64,000 bases of DNA from Aurantiacibacter marinus (GTDB lineage Bacteria > Pseudomonadota > Alphaproteobacteria > Sphingomonadales > Sphingomonadaceae): contig NZ_LDCP01000002.1 in assembly GCF_001021555.1 (NCBI RefSeq), forward strand, positions 62,001-126,000, written 5' to 3'. Both the position numbers and the translations under genes were made by a program. Under the pieces are notes generated by a model. That model was not told where the DNA came from and did not search any database. It saw only the letters and a program-made list of their open reading frames with translations. The stretch's first letter is position 1. Each line of letters begins with the position of its first letter. This document shows, piece after piece, positions 29,315 to 40,439 of this stretch.

Positions 29315-30106
29315 TTATTTCCCGAGCAAACTGCGTGTAGCGGACTCGACATCATCGGCGCGCATCAGGCTTTCCCCGACGAGGAAGCAGCGAACACCTG
29401 CTGCCGCAAGTCGCTGGCAGTCGTCATGCGAATTAATTCCGCTTTCTCCCACCAACAAGCTGCCTTCAGGGGCGAGCGGGGCGAGCCGCTCTGTCGTCGC
29501 AAGACTCGTCGTGAAGGTGCGCAGATCGCGGTTGTTGATCCCTATCAGGCGCGATTTGAGATGGGCCACGGCCCGCTCCAGTTCGGCCTCATCATGCACT
29601 TCGACAAGTACATCCATACCGCGCTCTATCGCTGCTGCTTCAATCTCTGCCATTGCGCCATTTTCCAGCGCAGCGACAATGATCAGAATTGCATCAGCCC
29701 CGATCATGCGGCTTTCTGCAACCTGCCACGGATCGACCATGAAGTCCTTGCGTAGCACCGGCAGATCGACAGAAGCGCGCGCGTCCATCATATAATCCTC
29801 GTGCCCTTGGAAGTACGGCGCATCGGTGAGCACAGAAAGGCACGCTGCACCGCCTTTCGCGTAATCCATCGCGTGTTGGTGAGGCCTGAAATCTGCGCGG
29901 ATAAGGCCTTTGGAGGGGCTGGCTTTCTTGATCTCCGCAATCAAGGCAAACCCGGTGGCCGCCTTTTCTTCAAGCGCGCGGCGAAATCCACGTGGGGGCG
30001 ATGATTGCTGCGCTATCCGGTCGCAATCCGCGATTGTCTTTTCCGCTTTACGCGCCGCAACTTCTTCGCGCTTGGTAGCGCAGATTTCCTGCAATTTGTC
30101 GGTCAT
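29315..30106 (-). CDS. trpC: Indole-3-glycerol-phosphate synthase
   Basis: Tryptophan pathway enzyme that closes the indole ring; 263 residues as a single-function TIM barrel with no fused TrpF. Motifs are [13 protein letters not shown] with a catalytic lysine, [23 protein letters not shown], and [12 protein letters not shown]. The ATG at 30106 overlaps the trpD stop by ATGA; a further upstream in-frame codon would lie inside trpD. Confidence 0.96.
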   Translation of the reverse strand: MTDKLQEICATKREEVAARKAEKTIADCDRIAQQSSPPRGFRRALEEKAATGFALIAEIKKASPSKGLIRADFRPHQHAMDYAKGGAACLSVLTDAPYFQGHEDYMMDARASVDLPVLRKDFMVDPWQVAESRMIGADAILIIVAALENGAMAEIEAAAIERGMDVLVEVHDEAELERAVAHLKSRLIGINNRDLRTFTTSLATTERLAPLAPEGSLLVGESGINSHDDCQRLAAAGVRCFLVGESLMRADDVESATRSLLGK

Positions 30107-31098
30107 TTCGCAGTCGCGATCCAGCATTCTAGCAGCGCTTTGGCGAGCCCCTTGTCGATGGCTTCGGCAGCTTCCTCTACGCCGTCCGTCCAGCTTTCCA
30201 CCTCGCCAGCAACGATCAAGGCGCCAGCGGCATTGAACAACACTGCATCGCGGTAGGGGCCAGGGGCACCCATGAGCAGCGCTTGAAGCGCCTTGGCATT
30301 GTGAACGGCATCGTCACCGCGGATAGCTTCGACAGGCGCGTGTTGCAGGCCCGCCTCGCTGGCATCAACACGGCGCATCGTCACGTCGCGGCCTTTCACG
30401 TCAGCAATTTCATTGCCTTCATCGAGGCTGAGTTCGTCGAGCCCTTCATCGCCGGACACGATGAAGGTGCGCTGCGTGCCAAGACGCGCCATCGCATCGG
30501 CATAGATCGGCACATAGGCCGGACGCGCAATGCCAATAAGCTGGCGGCTCACCTTGGCCGGGTTGGACAGCGGCCCCATCAGATTGAAGATCGTGCGCTT
30601 TGCCAGTTTCTGCCGGATGGGCTGGATCCGCGCCATTGCAGGGTGGTGGTTCTTGGCGAACAGGAAACAAATGCCGATTTCCGCCAGCGTCTTTTCCGCC
30701 GTGCGTCCGGCTGCATCCATGTCCAGCCCAAGCGCTTCCAACGTATCTGCCGCGCCCGCCTTTGAACTTGCAGCACGGTTACCATGCTTGGCAACCGGCA
30801 CACCGCAGGCCGCGACAACAAGGCTGACCGCGGTGGAGACGTTCAGCGTATGATGACCGTCGCCGCCGGTGCCGCACACATCAATCGCATTGTCCGGGGC
30901 TTCAATAGGGATCAACCGCTTGCGCATTGCCAGTGCGGCGCCGGCGATTTCCTCGGCTCGTTCACCGCGATCGGAAAGATCGGATAAGAACCGTGCGATC
31001 TCCTCCTCCGAAGGTTTCCCGTCGAGCATATCGCCAAAGGCGCGTTCCGCATCGGCTTCAGTCAGGGCGATATCGGCAGGAGGCAATACGCCGTTCAT
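30103..31098 (-). CDS. trpD: Anthranilate phosphoribosyltransferase
   Basis: Joins anthranilate to PRPP in tryptophan synthesis; 331 residues. The glycine-rich phosphate loop [17 protein letters not shown] and the [20 protein letters not shown] region are typical and intact. It overlaps trpG and trpC by four bases each. Lengths and motifs are normal. Confidence 0.96.
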   Translation of the reverse strand: MNGVLPPADIALTEADAERAFGDMLDGKPSEEEIARFLSDLSDRGERAEEIAGAALAMRKRLIPIEAPDNAIDVCGTGGDGHHTLNVSTAVSLVVAACGVPVAKHGNRAASSKAGAADTLEALGLDMDAAGRTAEKTLAEIGICFLFAKNHHPAMARIQPIRQKLAKRTIFNLMGPLSNPAKVSRQLIGIARPAYVPIYADAMARLGTQRTFIVSGDEGLDELSLDEGNEIADVKGRDVTMRRVDASEAGLQHAPVEAIRGDDAVHNAKALQALLMGAPGPYRDAVLFNAAGALIVAGEVESWTDGVEEAAEAIDKGLAKALLECWIATAK

Positions 31099-31700
31099 TC
31101 AGGCACCTTCGCGGCAATACCGCACAATTCGAGGAAATTGGCGAGCAGGGCGTGCCCATGCTCGGTCGCTATGCTTTCAGGATGGAACTGCACGCCGTGA
31201 ATGGGCAGGCTTTCGTGCCGGAAGCCCATGACGCAAGTGTCGTCCAACCCCGGCGTTTCACTGGTGGCATTTACCAGCAAACAATCCGGAATCTTATCCA
31301 CGATCAGAGAGTGATAGCGGGTGGCATTGTAGGGCGAGGGCAGGCCGGCAAACACACCGGTCCCGTCATGCTTCACCGGCGAGGTCTTGCCATGCATCAG
31401 CCCGCCGCGCGTCACACGGCCACCAAAATGCTGGCCGATTGCCTGATGACCCAGGCAGACGCCCAGCAGCGGCAGCTTTGCCCCAGCGCAGGCCGCCACC
31501 ATCTCAAGTGTTATGCCGGCTTCGTTCGGTGTGCATGGCCCGGGTGAAATCAGCACGCCTGCCGCGCCCGATGCCATCGCCCTGTCCACGCTGATCGCAT
31601 CATTGCGCACAACATCGACCTGTGCACCCATTTCCATCAGGTAATGGACGAGGTTGAAGGTGAAGCTGTCGTAATTGTCGATGACGAGGATCTTGCTCAT
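31095..31700 (-). CDS. trpG: Anthranilate/para-aminobenzoate synthase glutaminase component
   Basis: Glutamine amidotransferase of 201 residues that supplies ammonia to TrpE (and possibly PabB). The class I triad is seen as Cys in [17 protein letters not shown] and His-Glu in [13 protein letters not shown], with the oxyanion region [12 protein letters not shown]. The start overlaps the glycosidase stop by ATGA. The position between trpE and trpD supports the tryptophan role. Confidence 0.95.
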   Translation of the reverse strand: MSKILVIDNYDSFTFNLVHYLMEMGAQVDVVRNDAISVDRAMASGAAGVLISPGPCTPNEAGITLEMVAACAGAKLPLLGVCLGHQAIGQHFGGRVTRGGLMHGKTSPVKHDGTGVFAGLPSPYNATRYHSLIVDKIPDCLLVNATSETPGLDDTCVMGFRHESLPIHGVQFHPESIATEHGHALLANFLELCGIAAKVPE

Positions 31701-32479
31701 TCCTCAGCCTCTGCCCGATTTCTCACGACGATCAAGGGGCCAATGTCAGGGCCGGTATCGAGCCGTTCATTCGGCACGTCCCAGATTTGCGACACGCTGC
31801 CGTCAAGAAACAGGGCATTGTCTACTTTAAGGACATCGCGGTAATATCGGGCCAGTTTCCCGAAACTTATCGGCGCTTCGCTCATCACGAAATGTGCGCG
31901 GCCTGTTGCATCGACGCCTACAGCGTTGCGGATCTTGCGCGAATCCCCATCCGGATCGAACGCGGGATGAAGCTCTCCATTGATCACCAGCATGGGGCCG
32001 GACTGGGTTGCAAAATCGGGCCGGTCTTCGATCTGGTCGGCAAAGGCATCTGTTTCCAGAACCCGCCATGGCCCATTTGCCTGACCGAAAAATACGCCGT
32101 TTGGCATCAGATGAAAATTGCCCGGACCTTCGTTCTGATTGAGCACCGTTAACCGCTGCCCGTCTTCTACATAATAACCAATGGGCTGACCTTCGGCATC
32201 GAACATGCCGGCGTTCATTGCGAAAACGACAGGATGCTCGGCGTTGCGGGGTTCGCGCGAATAAGCGCGCAGGGAACGATACGGGCTATCCGTCTCTTCC
32301 GGAGACAGGTCCGTACCGATCGTGTGCCGGATGGTCTCAGCCAGGCAATAGGTAAGCGGGGTATCTTCAAACATGACGGGCTGACAGATTGACGCCAGTT
32401 CGGCAGGAACGTCACCTTCGAAATGCACGTCGCAGGCGGTCAGAAGCAAGGCGCTGCATACGATAACCGCCCCGCGCAT
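31697..32479 (-). CDS. Phosphodiester glycosidase-family lipoprotein
   Basis: 260 residues from the ATG at 32479, which overlaps the trpE stop by one base. The N-terminus is a lipoprotein signal with lipobox LTAC around residue 16, so the protein should be anchored to a membrane facing the periplasm. The body matches the phosphodiester glycosidase (DUF2233, NAGPA-like) family: [41 protein letters not shown], and [16 protein letters not shown]. Enzymes of this family cleave sugar-phosphodiesters; the substrate here is unknown. It is embedded between trpE and trpG, although an exported hydrolase has no obvious part in tryptophan synthesis. Confidence 0.85.
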   Translation of the reverse strand: MRGAVIVCSALLLTACDVHFEGDVPAELASICQPVMFEDTPLTYCLAETIRHTIGTDLSPEETDSPYRSLRAYSREPRNAEHPVVFAMNAGMFDAEGQPIGYYVEDGQRLTVLNQNEGPGNFHLMPNGVFFGQANGPWRVLETDAFADQIEDRPDFATQSGPMLVINGELHPAFDPDGDSRKIRNAVGVDATGRAHFVMSEAPISFGKLARYYRDVLKVDNALFLDGSVSQIWDVPNERLDTGPDIGPLIVVRNRAEAEE

Positions 32480-33978
32480 CACTGCCCGAACTCCGGCTCC
32501 GCAGCGATGGCGACAGCCTCTTTTGCGGCAGCGATCAGCGCGCCAGCCTTGTGACGGCATTCGGCGGCTTCATAGGCAGGATCGCTATCTGCGACGATGC
32601 CTGCGCCAGCCTGCACATGCATCATTCCGTCCTTCACCACGGCCGTACGCAGGACAATGCAGCTATCTACCGAACCATCGGGCGCGAAATACCCCACGCC
32701 GCCCGCATAGGCGCCGCGCGTTTCCGGCTCCAGCTCGGCGATGATTTCACAGGCCCTGACCTTCGGTGCCCCGCTGACGGTGCCCGCCGGGAAGCCTGCA
32801 AATAGCGCATCAAGCGCGTCCTTTTCTCCCGCCAGTTCTCCCACGACATTGCTCACTATGTGCATCACATGGCTGTACCGTTCGACGGTAAAGCTGTCCG
32901 TCACAGTCACGCTGCCTTGGGCCGCGACGCGGCCGACATCATTGCGGCCCAGATCGAGCAGCATGAGATGTTCTGCGCATTCCTTGGGATCGGCCAGGAG
33001 GCTAGCTTCGTTCTCGCGGTCTTCGGCATCCGTGGTCCCGCGCGGGCGAGTTCCGGCGATGGGCCGGATTGTTACTTCGCCATCACGAACACGGACCAGA
33101 ATCTCTGGTGAGGAGCCGACCACAGCGAAACCAGGCAGGTCCAGGAAATAGAGGAACGGTGACGGGTTCACTCTTCGCAGCGCACGGTACAGCGCGAGCG
33201 GCGGGAGCGGGAAAGGGCAGGTAAAGCGTTGGGCCAGCACCACCTGAAAAATATCCCCGGCGGTTATATATTCCTTCGCACGCAGTACCATCTGTTGGTA
33301 CTCTTCCGGGTCCATCACCGGGTTCAAATCGCAATCCGGCATGTCGCCCAGACGCACAGCTTCCGGCACCTTTTCAGCAAGGCGGCGCAAGGCATCATCG
33401 ATGCGATCACTGGCCCTTTCTACCTTGGCCGCTGGATCACCTTCACTGGCCCAGAGCGGCGCAATGAGAAACAGCCCGTCTGTCAGCCGGTCGAATACCA
33501 GCACGAGCGCGGGCCGGGCAAACAACATGTCCGGCAGTGCCAGATCGCTTTGCGGAGCGCGAGGCAGCTTTTCCACAAGACCAATTGTCTCATATCCAAA
33601 ATAGCCGACGAGGCAGGCGAGAGCCGGAGGCAGTGCTTCCGGCACGTCGATCCGGCAGGCCTGAACCAATGCACGCAGTTCAACCATACTGTCGCCGGGC
33701 AGCGGTTCGAAGGCCTCCCGGTCACGGCGCCATTGCCGATTGACCTCAGCCTTGGCGCCGGTGGCGCGGAACAGGAGATCAGGATCGAGCCCCAGCAGGC
33801 TGTAGCGCCCGCGAATTTCACCGCCCTCAACCGATTCCAGCAGAAAGTCGCCGCGACCTTCCTCGATAAGTTTGAGAGCGCCACCGACAGGCGTTTCGGT
33901 ATCTGCCACGACCCTGCGCCAGACAAGCGTGTTGCGCCCGTCAGCCAGTGCATCGAGCGCCTCTTGCGCGTTATTCAC
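32479..33978 (-). CDS. trpE: Anthranilate synthase component I
   Basis: Chorismate-using subunit that forms anthranilate; 499 residues. It has the N-terminal feedback-binding region (LLESVEGGEIRGRYSLLG, with the LLES tryptophan-binding motif) and the chorismate-binding core (IAGTRPRGTTDAEDREN, AGAGIVADSDPAYEAAE). The GTG at 33978 has no good ribosome site. A GGGAGG lies some 33 bases upstream, next to an in-frame CTG at 34005, so the true start may be nine codons earlier. Confidence 0.95.
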   Translation of the reverse strand: MNNAQEALDALADGRNTLVWRRVVADTETPVGGALKLIEEGRGDFLLESVEGGEIRGRYSLLGLDPDLLFRATGAKAEVNRQWRRDREAFEPLPGDSMVELRALVQACRIDVPEALPPALACLVGYFGYETIGLVEKLPRAPQSDLALPDMLFARPALVLVFDRLTDGLFLIAPLWASEGDPAAKVERASDRIDDALRRLAEKVPEAVRLGDMPDCDLNPVMDPEEYQQMVLRAKEYITAGDIFQVVLAQRFTCPFPLPPLALYRALRRVNPSPFLYFLDLPGFAVVGSSPEILVRVRDGEVTIRPIAGTRPRGTTDAEDRENEASLLADPKECAEHLMLLDLGRNDVGRVAAQGSVTVTDSFTVERYSHVMHIVSNVVGELAGEKDALDALFAGFPAGTVSGAPKVRACEIIAELEPETRGAYAGGVGYFAPDGSVDSCIVLRTAVVKDGMMHVQAGAGIVADSDPAYEAAECRHKAGALIAAAKEAVAIAAEPEFGQ

Positions 33979-34016
33979 AGTCGCGGTGGTTGCAGCGGCG
34001 CTCAGGCCCGCCTCCC

Positions 34017-35948
34017 TTATCTGATCGCGCCGGTCAGCTGGGCGCGAACTGCGTCAATCCCGGCTTCGTTGCGTTCGATTTCTACCGATGCTTCGGCTGC
34101 AGCGACAAATTGCTCCACATATTCCTGACCCAGCGAAGCAGACAGCTGCGCCGACGTGTTCAGGAAATCAGGGCTGTCGGCATCCAGATCGGCAAGTTCG
34201 ATATCGTCCAATGCAACCACGAACCATTGGTTCGCTTCCTGCACGGCAACCCGTTTGACCGTGCCTTCTGCCATCGAGAAGAACAGGATGGTCGCGCGGG
34301 TAATCTGCCCTTGCTGCGCAAGTTCGCGGCGGTTGATGCGCAGCGCTTGTGCGGGGGGCAGATCAGCATCTTCCTGCCGCAAAGCATCAGCCAACGAAGC
34401 GCCGCCCTCTACCCGCTCCAGCACGCGCGCAGCCGCCTGTCCTGCAGCAGCCATGCCGCGATCACGGCGCCACTGGGCGACCAGTTGAGCGCGGATTTCT
34501 GCCATCGGGGCCGTGGCGCTGCGGGTGATGTTTTCCACATCGAAAATCATGAATACCTGACCGGGCACCAATTCAGAGATTTCAGGGCGATCGGGTTCCA
34601 TTTCAAAAGCGAAATCAACCACGCGGGCCAATTCCGCAGGCGCTTCACCTGTCTGGCCATAGACCTGGCCCGTTGCCAGAATCGGGGGTGTCGTTTGAAT
34701 TTCGACACCAAGTTCGGCAGCGGCCTGTTCAAGCGTGCGGCCACGCGAAAATTCAGTTTCAAGCCGCTCTGTCAGCTCATTCAAAGCTTCACGGCGACGT
34801 TCTGCAACCAGCGTTTCGCGAATTTCATCGCTGACATCGGCCAATGATCGTGCAGGAACGGGCGCGACATCACTGATCCGCAGAACGTACCAGCCAAGGG
34901 CACCCTGAACGGGGCCCACCAGAGCACCCTCGGCTCCGGCAAAACCGGCTGCCGCAACTGCTTGTGATGCGGTGGAAGCGTAATCAGGGCGCTCAACCTG
35001 GCTGACCGTCGTAGTTGCAAGACCTTTAGACTGGGCGGATGCCTCAAGCGAAATACCACCGGCAACTTCGTCGATTACCGCCTGTGCAGCGGCCTGTGTA
35101 GGAACGACCAACTGGGTGAAGGAGCGCCGCTCTGTCGCGCGGTAAAGGACAGCGTCAGCTTCATAGCGCGCGGCTATCTGCTGGGGCGTTACTGGCGGGA
35201 GGTCACTAACTGCATCTTCTGTGAACGCTGCATAACGAATGGTGCGGCGTTCGGGCCGGATGTATCGTGCGCGGTTATCGTCATAATATTCCTGGATTTG
35301 GGCATCCGTCGGATCACCCGCCGGGGCAAACGCCTCTGCCGGAAATACAGCAGCTGTTCCGCTGCGGGTGTCATTCAGCAATTGCGCATAGGTCCGCGCC
35401 ATGCTGTCGGGCAGGCGCGCGCCAAGGGTAATCGGAACGACAGTTTGCTGGGCGAGCAGACTGAGCGAGAGATCGTCACGGACGATGCTTTCTGTCAAAC
35501 TGCGCTGGCGCAAGGAAGCGCGGAAGGCGTCCATATTGAACGTACCGTCGATGCCCTGAAAGCCCGGAGTGCTTCTGATCTCGCTATCGACCAAGGCCTT
35601 GCTCGCGCGCAGGCCCATCATCTCTGCAAATTCGGCGATCGCGGCCCGGCTCAGCATTTGCGAAAGCACATCATCAAAGCCGCCCTGCGCCACGAAGCCT
35701 TCCATCGAAAGGGTCGGATTGCTTTCACGCGATTGCTGCAGGGCGTTGTTGGTGTTTTGAGTCAGGTCCGCAGTCGAAATCGTGCGGTCACCCACAACGG
35801 CCACGCGGTCTCCGCCAGCGACACCTCCGAACATGCCGGTATTGGCCACGTCGGAACTGGCAAAAGCAACGGCGATAAGGCCGAGAAAGCCCAGTGTGAC
35901 AACGATGCCGACCTTGGACTTAAAGAAATTGCGGAAAATCTGGAACAT
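34017..35948 (-). CDS. ppiD: PpiD-type periplasmic folding chaperone (SurA N-terminal/rotamase)
   Basis: 643 residues with a short cytoplasmic N-terminus, one transmembrane segment (about residues 13-31) and a large periplasmic part. The SurA-like N-domain (about 35-200) is followed by a parvulin-type PPIase region (about 265-370; RSFTQLVVPTQAAAQAV, then LGWYVLRI). It assists folding of outer-membrane and exported proteins at the exit of the Sec channel. It lies 38 bases upstream of trpE on the same strand, an arrangement known from related genomes. Whether the PPIase site is active cannot be judged. Confidence 0.88.
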   Translation of the reverse strand: MFQIFRNFFKSKVGIVVTLGFLGLIAVAFASSDVANTGMFGGVAGGDRVAVVGDRTISTADLTQNTNNALQQSRESNPTLSMEGFVAQGGFDDVLSQMLSRAAIAEFAEMMGLRASKALVDSEIRSTPGFQGIDGTFNMDAFRASLRQRSLTESIVRDDLSLSLLAQQTVVPITLGARLPDSMARTYAQLLNDTRSGTAAVFPAEAFAPAGDPTDAQIQEYYDDNRARYIRPERRTIRYAAFTEDAVSDLPPVTPQQIAARYEADAVLYRATERRSFTQLVVPTQAAAQAVIDEVAGGISLEASAQSKGLATTTVSQVERPDYASTASQAVAAAGFAGAEGALVGPVQGALGWYVLRISDVAPVPARSLADVSDEIRETLVAERRREALNELTERLETEFSRGRTLEQAAAELGVEIQTTPPILATGQVYGQTGEAPAELARVVDFAFEMEPDRPEISELVPGQVFMIFDVENITRSATAPMAEIRAQLVAQWRRDRGMAAAGQAAARVLERVEGGASLADALRQEDADLPPAQALRINRRELAQQGQITRATILFFSMAEGTVKRVAVQEANQWFVVALDDIELADLDADSPDFLNTSAQLSASLGQEYVEQFVAAAEASVEIERNEAGIDAVRAQLTGAIR

Positions 35949-36106
35949 GCGCGATCAATTCTGCCTTAGCCCAGCGGGCTGGTTGTGCGGAGCAGGGCAA
36001 CACCCGTTGTAGATGGTGCCCCTTTGCAAAGATCAAGCGCTTTATCCCGCATGCGACCCTGCCGCAACAGGGCGTGCACGGTTTCGTACATTGTGGACAA
36101 GCGGCT

Positions 36107-36135
36107 TTGACAAGATGGGCAGGTGGCACTAGCGC
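36107..36135 (+). promoter_or_regulatory. Candidate promoter for tpiA
   Basis: A perfect -35 TTGACA (36107-36112) is followed after 17 bases by TAGCGC (36130-36135), a weak -10. It lies about 70 bases before the tpiA start, inside the 255-base gap between ppiD and tpiA. The rest of that gap shows no gene. Confidence 0.4.
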
Positions 36136-36203
36136 GCAATCTACCGCACCACTTGTGTCGATATGTAAATCGAAGGCAAGTTACGGATATTACAGGATAT
36201 TTT

Positions 36204-36962
36204 ATGACCACTCGGCCCTATATTGTTGGCAATTGGAAGATGAACGGTACCCGCGCAATGCTTTCGGAAGCACGCGCAATCGACCGCGCGGCAGAGCGTC
36301 TGATCAAGGTCGAGGTCGCTATTGCGCCGCCTTACACGATGATTCACGCAACCCGTAAGGAAGCGACGCTGATCTCTATCGGTGCGCAGGATTGCCATCC
36401 TGCCGATGGCGGTGCGCATACGGGTGATGTTTCTGCGGCCATGGTCAAGGATGCCGGAGCTGGGTTCACAATCGTAGGTCATAGTGAACGCCGCGCCGAT
36501 CACGGTGAAACAAATGCCCTGGTCAAACAGAAAGCCCACGCGGTAATCGAAGCTGGCATGAATGTGATTGTCTGTGTTGGCGAGACAGAGACAGAGCGTG
36601 ACGCCGGAAAGGCGCACAGCGTTGTTTCAAAGCAGCTCAAGGGTTCCTTGCCAGAAGGCGAAGGCGTGGCCGACAAGGTCACCGTGGCATACGAACCTGT
36701 TTGGGCCATCGGCACGGGCCGCACTCCGACAGCTGAAGATATTGCCGCAATGCATGAACATATCCGTTCGGACTTGCAGACGATCTACGGCGAGGCCGGC
36801 GTGGATGTACGGATTTTGTACGGCGGTTCGGTAAAACCTGAAAACGCTGCAGAATTGTTGTCCGCAAAGGAAGTTGGCGGCGCATTGGTTGGCGGTGCCA
36901 GCCTGACGGCAGAAAGTTTTCTGGGCATCATCGTCGCTGCCACAGAGACAAACGAAGACTAG
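36204..36962 (+). CDS. tpiA: Triosephosphate isomerase
   Basis: Interconverts dihydroxyacetone phosphate and glyceraldehyde 3-phosphate; 252 residues. The start MTTRPYIVGNWKMNG is the family N-terminus and has AGGA seven bases upstream; the open frame continues 27 codons further back without similarity. Catalytic His lies in IVGHSERR, Glu in VAYEPVWAIGTG, and the phosphate-gripping loop in RILYGGSVKPENA. The tpiA-secG-pyrG order is common in alphaproteobacteria. Confidence 0.97.
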   Translation: MTTRPYIVGNWKMNGTRAMLSEARAIDRAAERLIKVEVAIAPPYTMIHATRKEATLISIGAQDCHPADGGAHTGDVSAAMVKDAGAGFTIVGHSERRADHGETNALVKQKAHAVIEAGMNVIVCVGETETERDAGKAHSVVSKQLKGSLPEGEGVADKVTVAYEPVWAIGTGRTPTAEDIAAMHEHIRSDLQTIYGEAGVDVRILYGGSVKPENAAELLSAKEVGGALVGGASLTAESFLGIIVAATETNED

Positions 36963-37065
36963 GTGGATTGCAGAGCCGCGTTGCGCGCCCTCTTGTGGGA
37001 AAGCGTGGCGGGGCCTACATGCGCCTCTCGCAACATCAATTCACCGACCGAATGACTGACCAACC

Positions 37066-37461
37066 ATGACACTTTTCAATTTCCTGTTCGTGATCCAGGC
37101 CTTTGTGGCCGCGGGGCTCGTGATTCTTGTGCTCATGCAGCGTTCTGAAGGTGGCGGCCTTGGTATTGGCGGTGGCGGCAGCCCTGGCGGCGTAATGTCT
37201 GCCCGCGGTGCGGCAGACTTTCTGACTCGCGCAACGAAATGGTTCGCCGTGGCTTTTGTGGGCCTCGCCGTTGTTCTTGCAGCAATCGCGGTTGATGCGA
37301 CCGGGCAGGGTGAACTTGACGACTCGCTCGATCGTTCGGTCAGCACAAGCGAGGCGGTGGCAGATCCGCTTGCTCCCGCAGTTGCTGGCACAATCGGGGA
37401 AACTCCCGCTGAAGATTCGGCACCTGCCGAAGACGATCCTCTTGCCGGTGTTGCCGAATAA
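37066..37461 (+). CDS. secG: Preprotein translocase subunit SecG
   Basis: Small membrane partner of SecYE; 131 residues with two transmembrane helices (about 3-22 and 55-73) joined by the family loop LMQRSEGGGLGIGGGG. The C-terminal tail is acidic and Ala/Pro-rich, as in other alphaproteobacterial SecG proteins. It lies 103 bases after tpiA. Confidence 0.93.
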   Translation: MTLFNFLFVIQAFVAAGLVILVLMQRSEGGGLGIGGGGSPGGVMSARGAADFLTRATKWFAVAFVGLAVVLAAIAVDATGQGELDDSLDRSVSTSEAVADPLAPAVAGTIGETPAEDSAPAEDDPLAGVAE

Positions 37462-37563
37462 TTTGCGTTAATCGCGGGTTCCGGCCTTAAACCGGGGAAA
37501 ATTCGCTATCTTCCGGTGAATCTCATCGCATTGTCCTTGCGCCGAATCCGGTCGTGACCTTAA

Positions 37564-39216
<1,653 letters not shown>

Positions 39217-39562
39217 TCTATAGTTACTTTCAGGGTTCGATTTACCGAAAAAATACTTGCATTTGTTAGTATTTCCCGCGAAACCATCTCGCACAGGGGC
39301 TTGGGGGTTGGCTCTTTTACACGAAGAAACGACGCGGCAGCGTCGGGCCAGCTTCGGCACCCATACGAAATTGACTGACTGCGCCTGAGAATCAAGCGTC
39401 TCTCTGCGCAATCTATTCGGTCTTGCTGGTGTGACTGGCTGTCTCTTGCGACCCGGACAGCTAATCATGCTAGCCTGTCGGCGCTTTGCGTCGAGGGGGC
39501 GAGCTTTAGCGGGCTCGCCCCCATTACGTTTAATCAAACTAAGGTTAGAAAATTTTTCGGGA
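39217..39562. other. 346-base gene-free region between pyrG and hsp20
   Basis: I find no convincing protein gene on either strand. It contains an AT-rich stretch with a 6-base inverted repeat, AATACT/AGTATT (39252-39257 and 39268-39273), and a strong GC hairpin at 39495-39522. A small RNA or the 3' ends of both convergent transcripts are possible. Confidence 0.5.
39495..39522. repeat. Strong 10-bp hairpin after pyrG and hsp20
   Basis: GGGGGCGAGC (39495-39504) pairs perfectly with GCTCGCCCCC (39513-39522) across an 8-base loop. Neither side carries a proper T-run, so it is not a textbook intrinsic terminator. It may protect 3' ends of the convergent mRNAs or end an unknown small RNA. Confidence 0.6.
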
Positions 39563-40039
39563 TCAGGCAGCGTCGGCCTGACCACCTTCCTTCTTGTCAC
39601 CTTTGACGACTTCAAGGGTGTTGCCGCCAATGGCGATCTTCTTGGGCTTCATCGCCTCTGGCACCTCACGCACCAGATCGATCACAAGCAAGCCATTCTG
39701 CAAGTCGGCGTTTTCAACCCGTACATAGTCAGCCAATTCAAACCGGCGTTCAAAACCGCGGTTGGCGATGCCCATATGCAGCATCTCTCCATCAACGGCC
39801 TCGTCGCGCTTGCGGCCTTGCACGGTCAGCAGGTTCTGCTGCGCGGTGATATCGATGTCGCCTGCACGAAAACCTGCTACGGCAATGGTAATGCGGTATG
39901 CATCGTCATCGCGGCGCTCGATGTTAAAGGGTGGGTAATTGTCGCCCGAAGATCCGCGGTTGTTATTTTCCAGCAGATCGAACAGCCGGTCGAAACCGAC
40001 GGTGGAGCGGCGATATGGTGTTAGATCAAAACGGTTCAT
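39563..40039 (-). CDS. Small heat-shock protein, Hsp20/IbpA type
   Basis: 158-residue ATP-independent holdase. The alpha-crystallin domain spans about residues 35-135 (YPPFNIERRDDDAYRITIAV, then GMLVIDL-like NGLLVIDLVREVPEAMKP), with the usual N-terminal MNRFDLTPYRRSTVGFDRLFDL. The ATG at 40039 is chosen for this conserved N-terminus and the AGGAGG site 11 bases upstream. Transcription and translation are probably heat-controlled, because an RpoH-type promoter and a ROSE-like leader precede it. Confidence 0.94.
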   Translation of the reverse strand: MNRFDLTPYRRSTVGFDRLFDLLENNNRGSSGDNYPPFNIERRDDDAYRITIAVAGFRAGDIDITAQQNLLTVQGRKRDEAVDGEMLHMGIANRGFERRFELADYVRVENADLQNGLLVIDLVREVPEAMKPKKIAIGGNTLEVVKGDKKEGGQADAA

Positions 40040-40100
40040 TTGAAACAAATCCTCCTGTGAGCAATTTGACATATTACGGACCCATAACGGGCGTCCGCAG
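40040..40100 (-). promoter_or_regulatory. ROSE-like RNA thermometer in the hsp20 leader
   Basis: In the predicted 5' leader (minus strand), UUGCU (within 40060-40067) lies three bases before AGGAGG (40056-40051). These can pair U-A, C-G, G.G, U-A, U.G, the imperfect pairing that masks the ribosome site in ROSE elements. A second hairpin (40077-40097, CGGA..CCC/GGG..TCCG) lies upstream. This fits the ROSE family, known from alphaproteobacterial small heat-shock genes. Confidence 0.55.
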
Positions 40101-40106
40101 AACCAG

Positions 40107-40134
40107 AGATAGTTGGCCTGCGGCGCGTTTCAAG
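40107..40134 (-). promoter_or_regulatory. RpoH (sigma-32)-type promoter of hsp20
   Basis: On the minus strand, CTTGAAA (40134-40128) is followed by CTATCT (40112-40107), with 18 bases between CTTG and CTATCT. This fits the alphaproteobacterial heat-shock consensus CTTG-N17/18-YTATNT and puts the transcript start near 40100. Confidence 0.65.
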
Positions 40135-40163
40135 TTTATGATGAAGCCAGATAAGGACATGAT

Positions 40164-40427
40164 GTGAGCACACCGAAAGTCGAAATCTACACCAAGGCCT
40201 TCTGCGGCTTTTGCACCAGGGCGAAGCGGCTGCTTGACGAAAAGGGCGTCGATTACACCGAATATGATATCTCCATGGGCGGCGAAAAGCGCGATGAGAT
40301 GATGGCGCGCAAACCCGACGCGATGACAGTGCCGCAAATCTTTATCGGTGAAACGGCAGTCGGCGGATCCGATGATCTCGCCGCGCTGGAGCGTGAGGGC
40401 AAACTCGACGCTCTTCTGGGCCTTTAA
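40164..40427 (+). CDS. grxC: Glutaredoxin 3
   Basis: 87-residue thioltransferase using glutathione. The active site is CGFC (KAFCGFCTRAKRLL), with the TVPQIFIGETAVGGSDDL glutathione-binding region containing the cis-proline. It starts with GTG, seven bases after AAGGA. The hsp20 gene diverges from it. The nitrilase-family gene follows 12 bases downstream. Confidence 0.93.
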   Translation: MSTPKVEIYTKAFCGFCTRAKRLLDEKGVDYTEYDISMGGEKRDEMMARKPDAMTVPQIFIGETAVGGSDDLAALEREGKLDALLGL

Positions 40428-40439
40428 GGTGCTGCAGTA

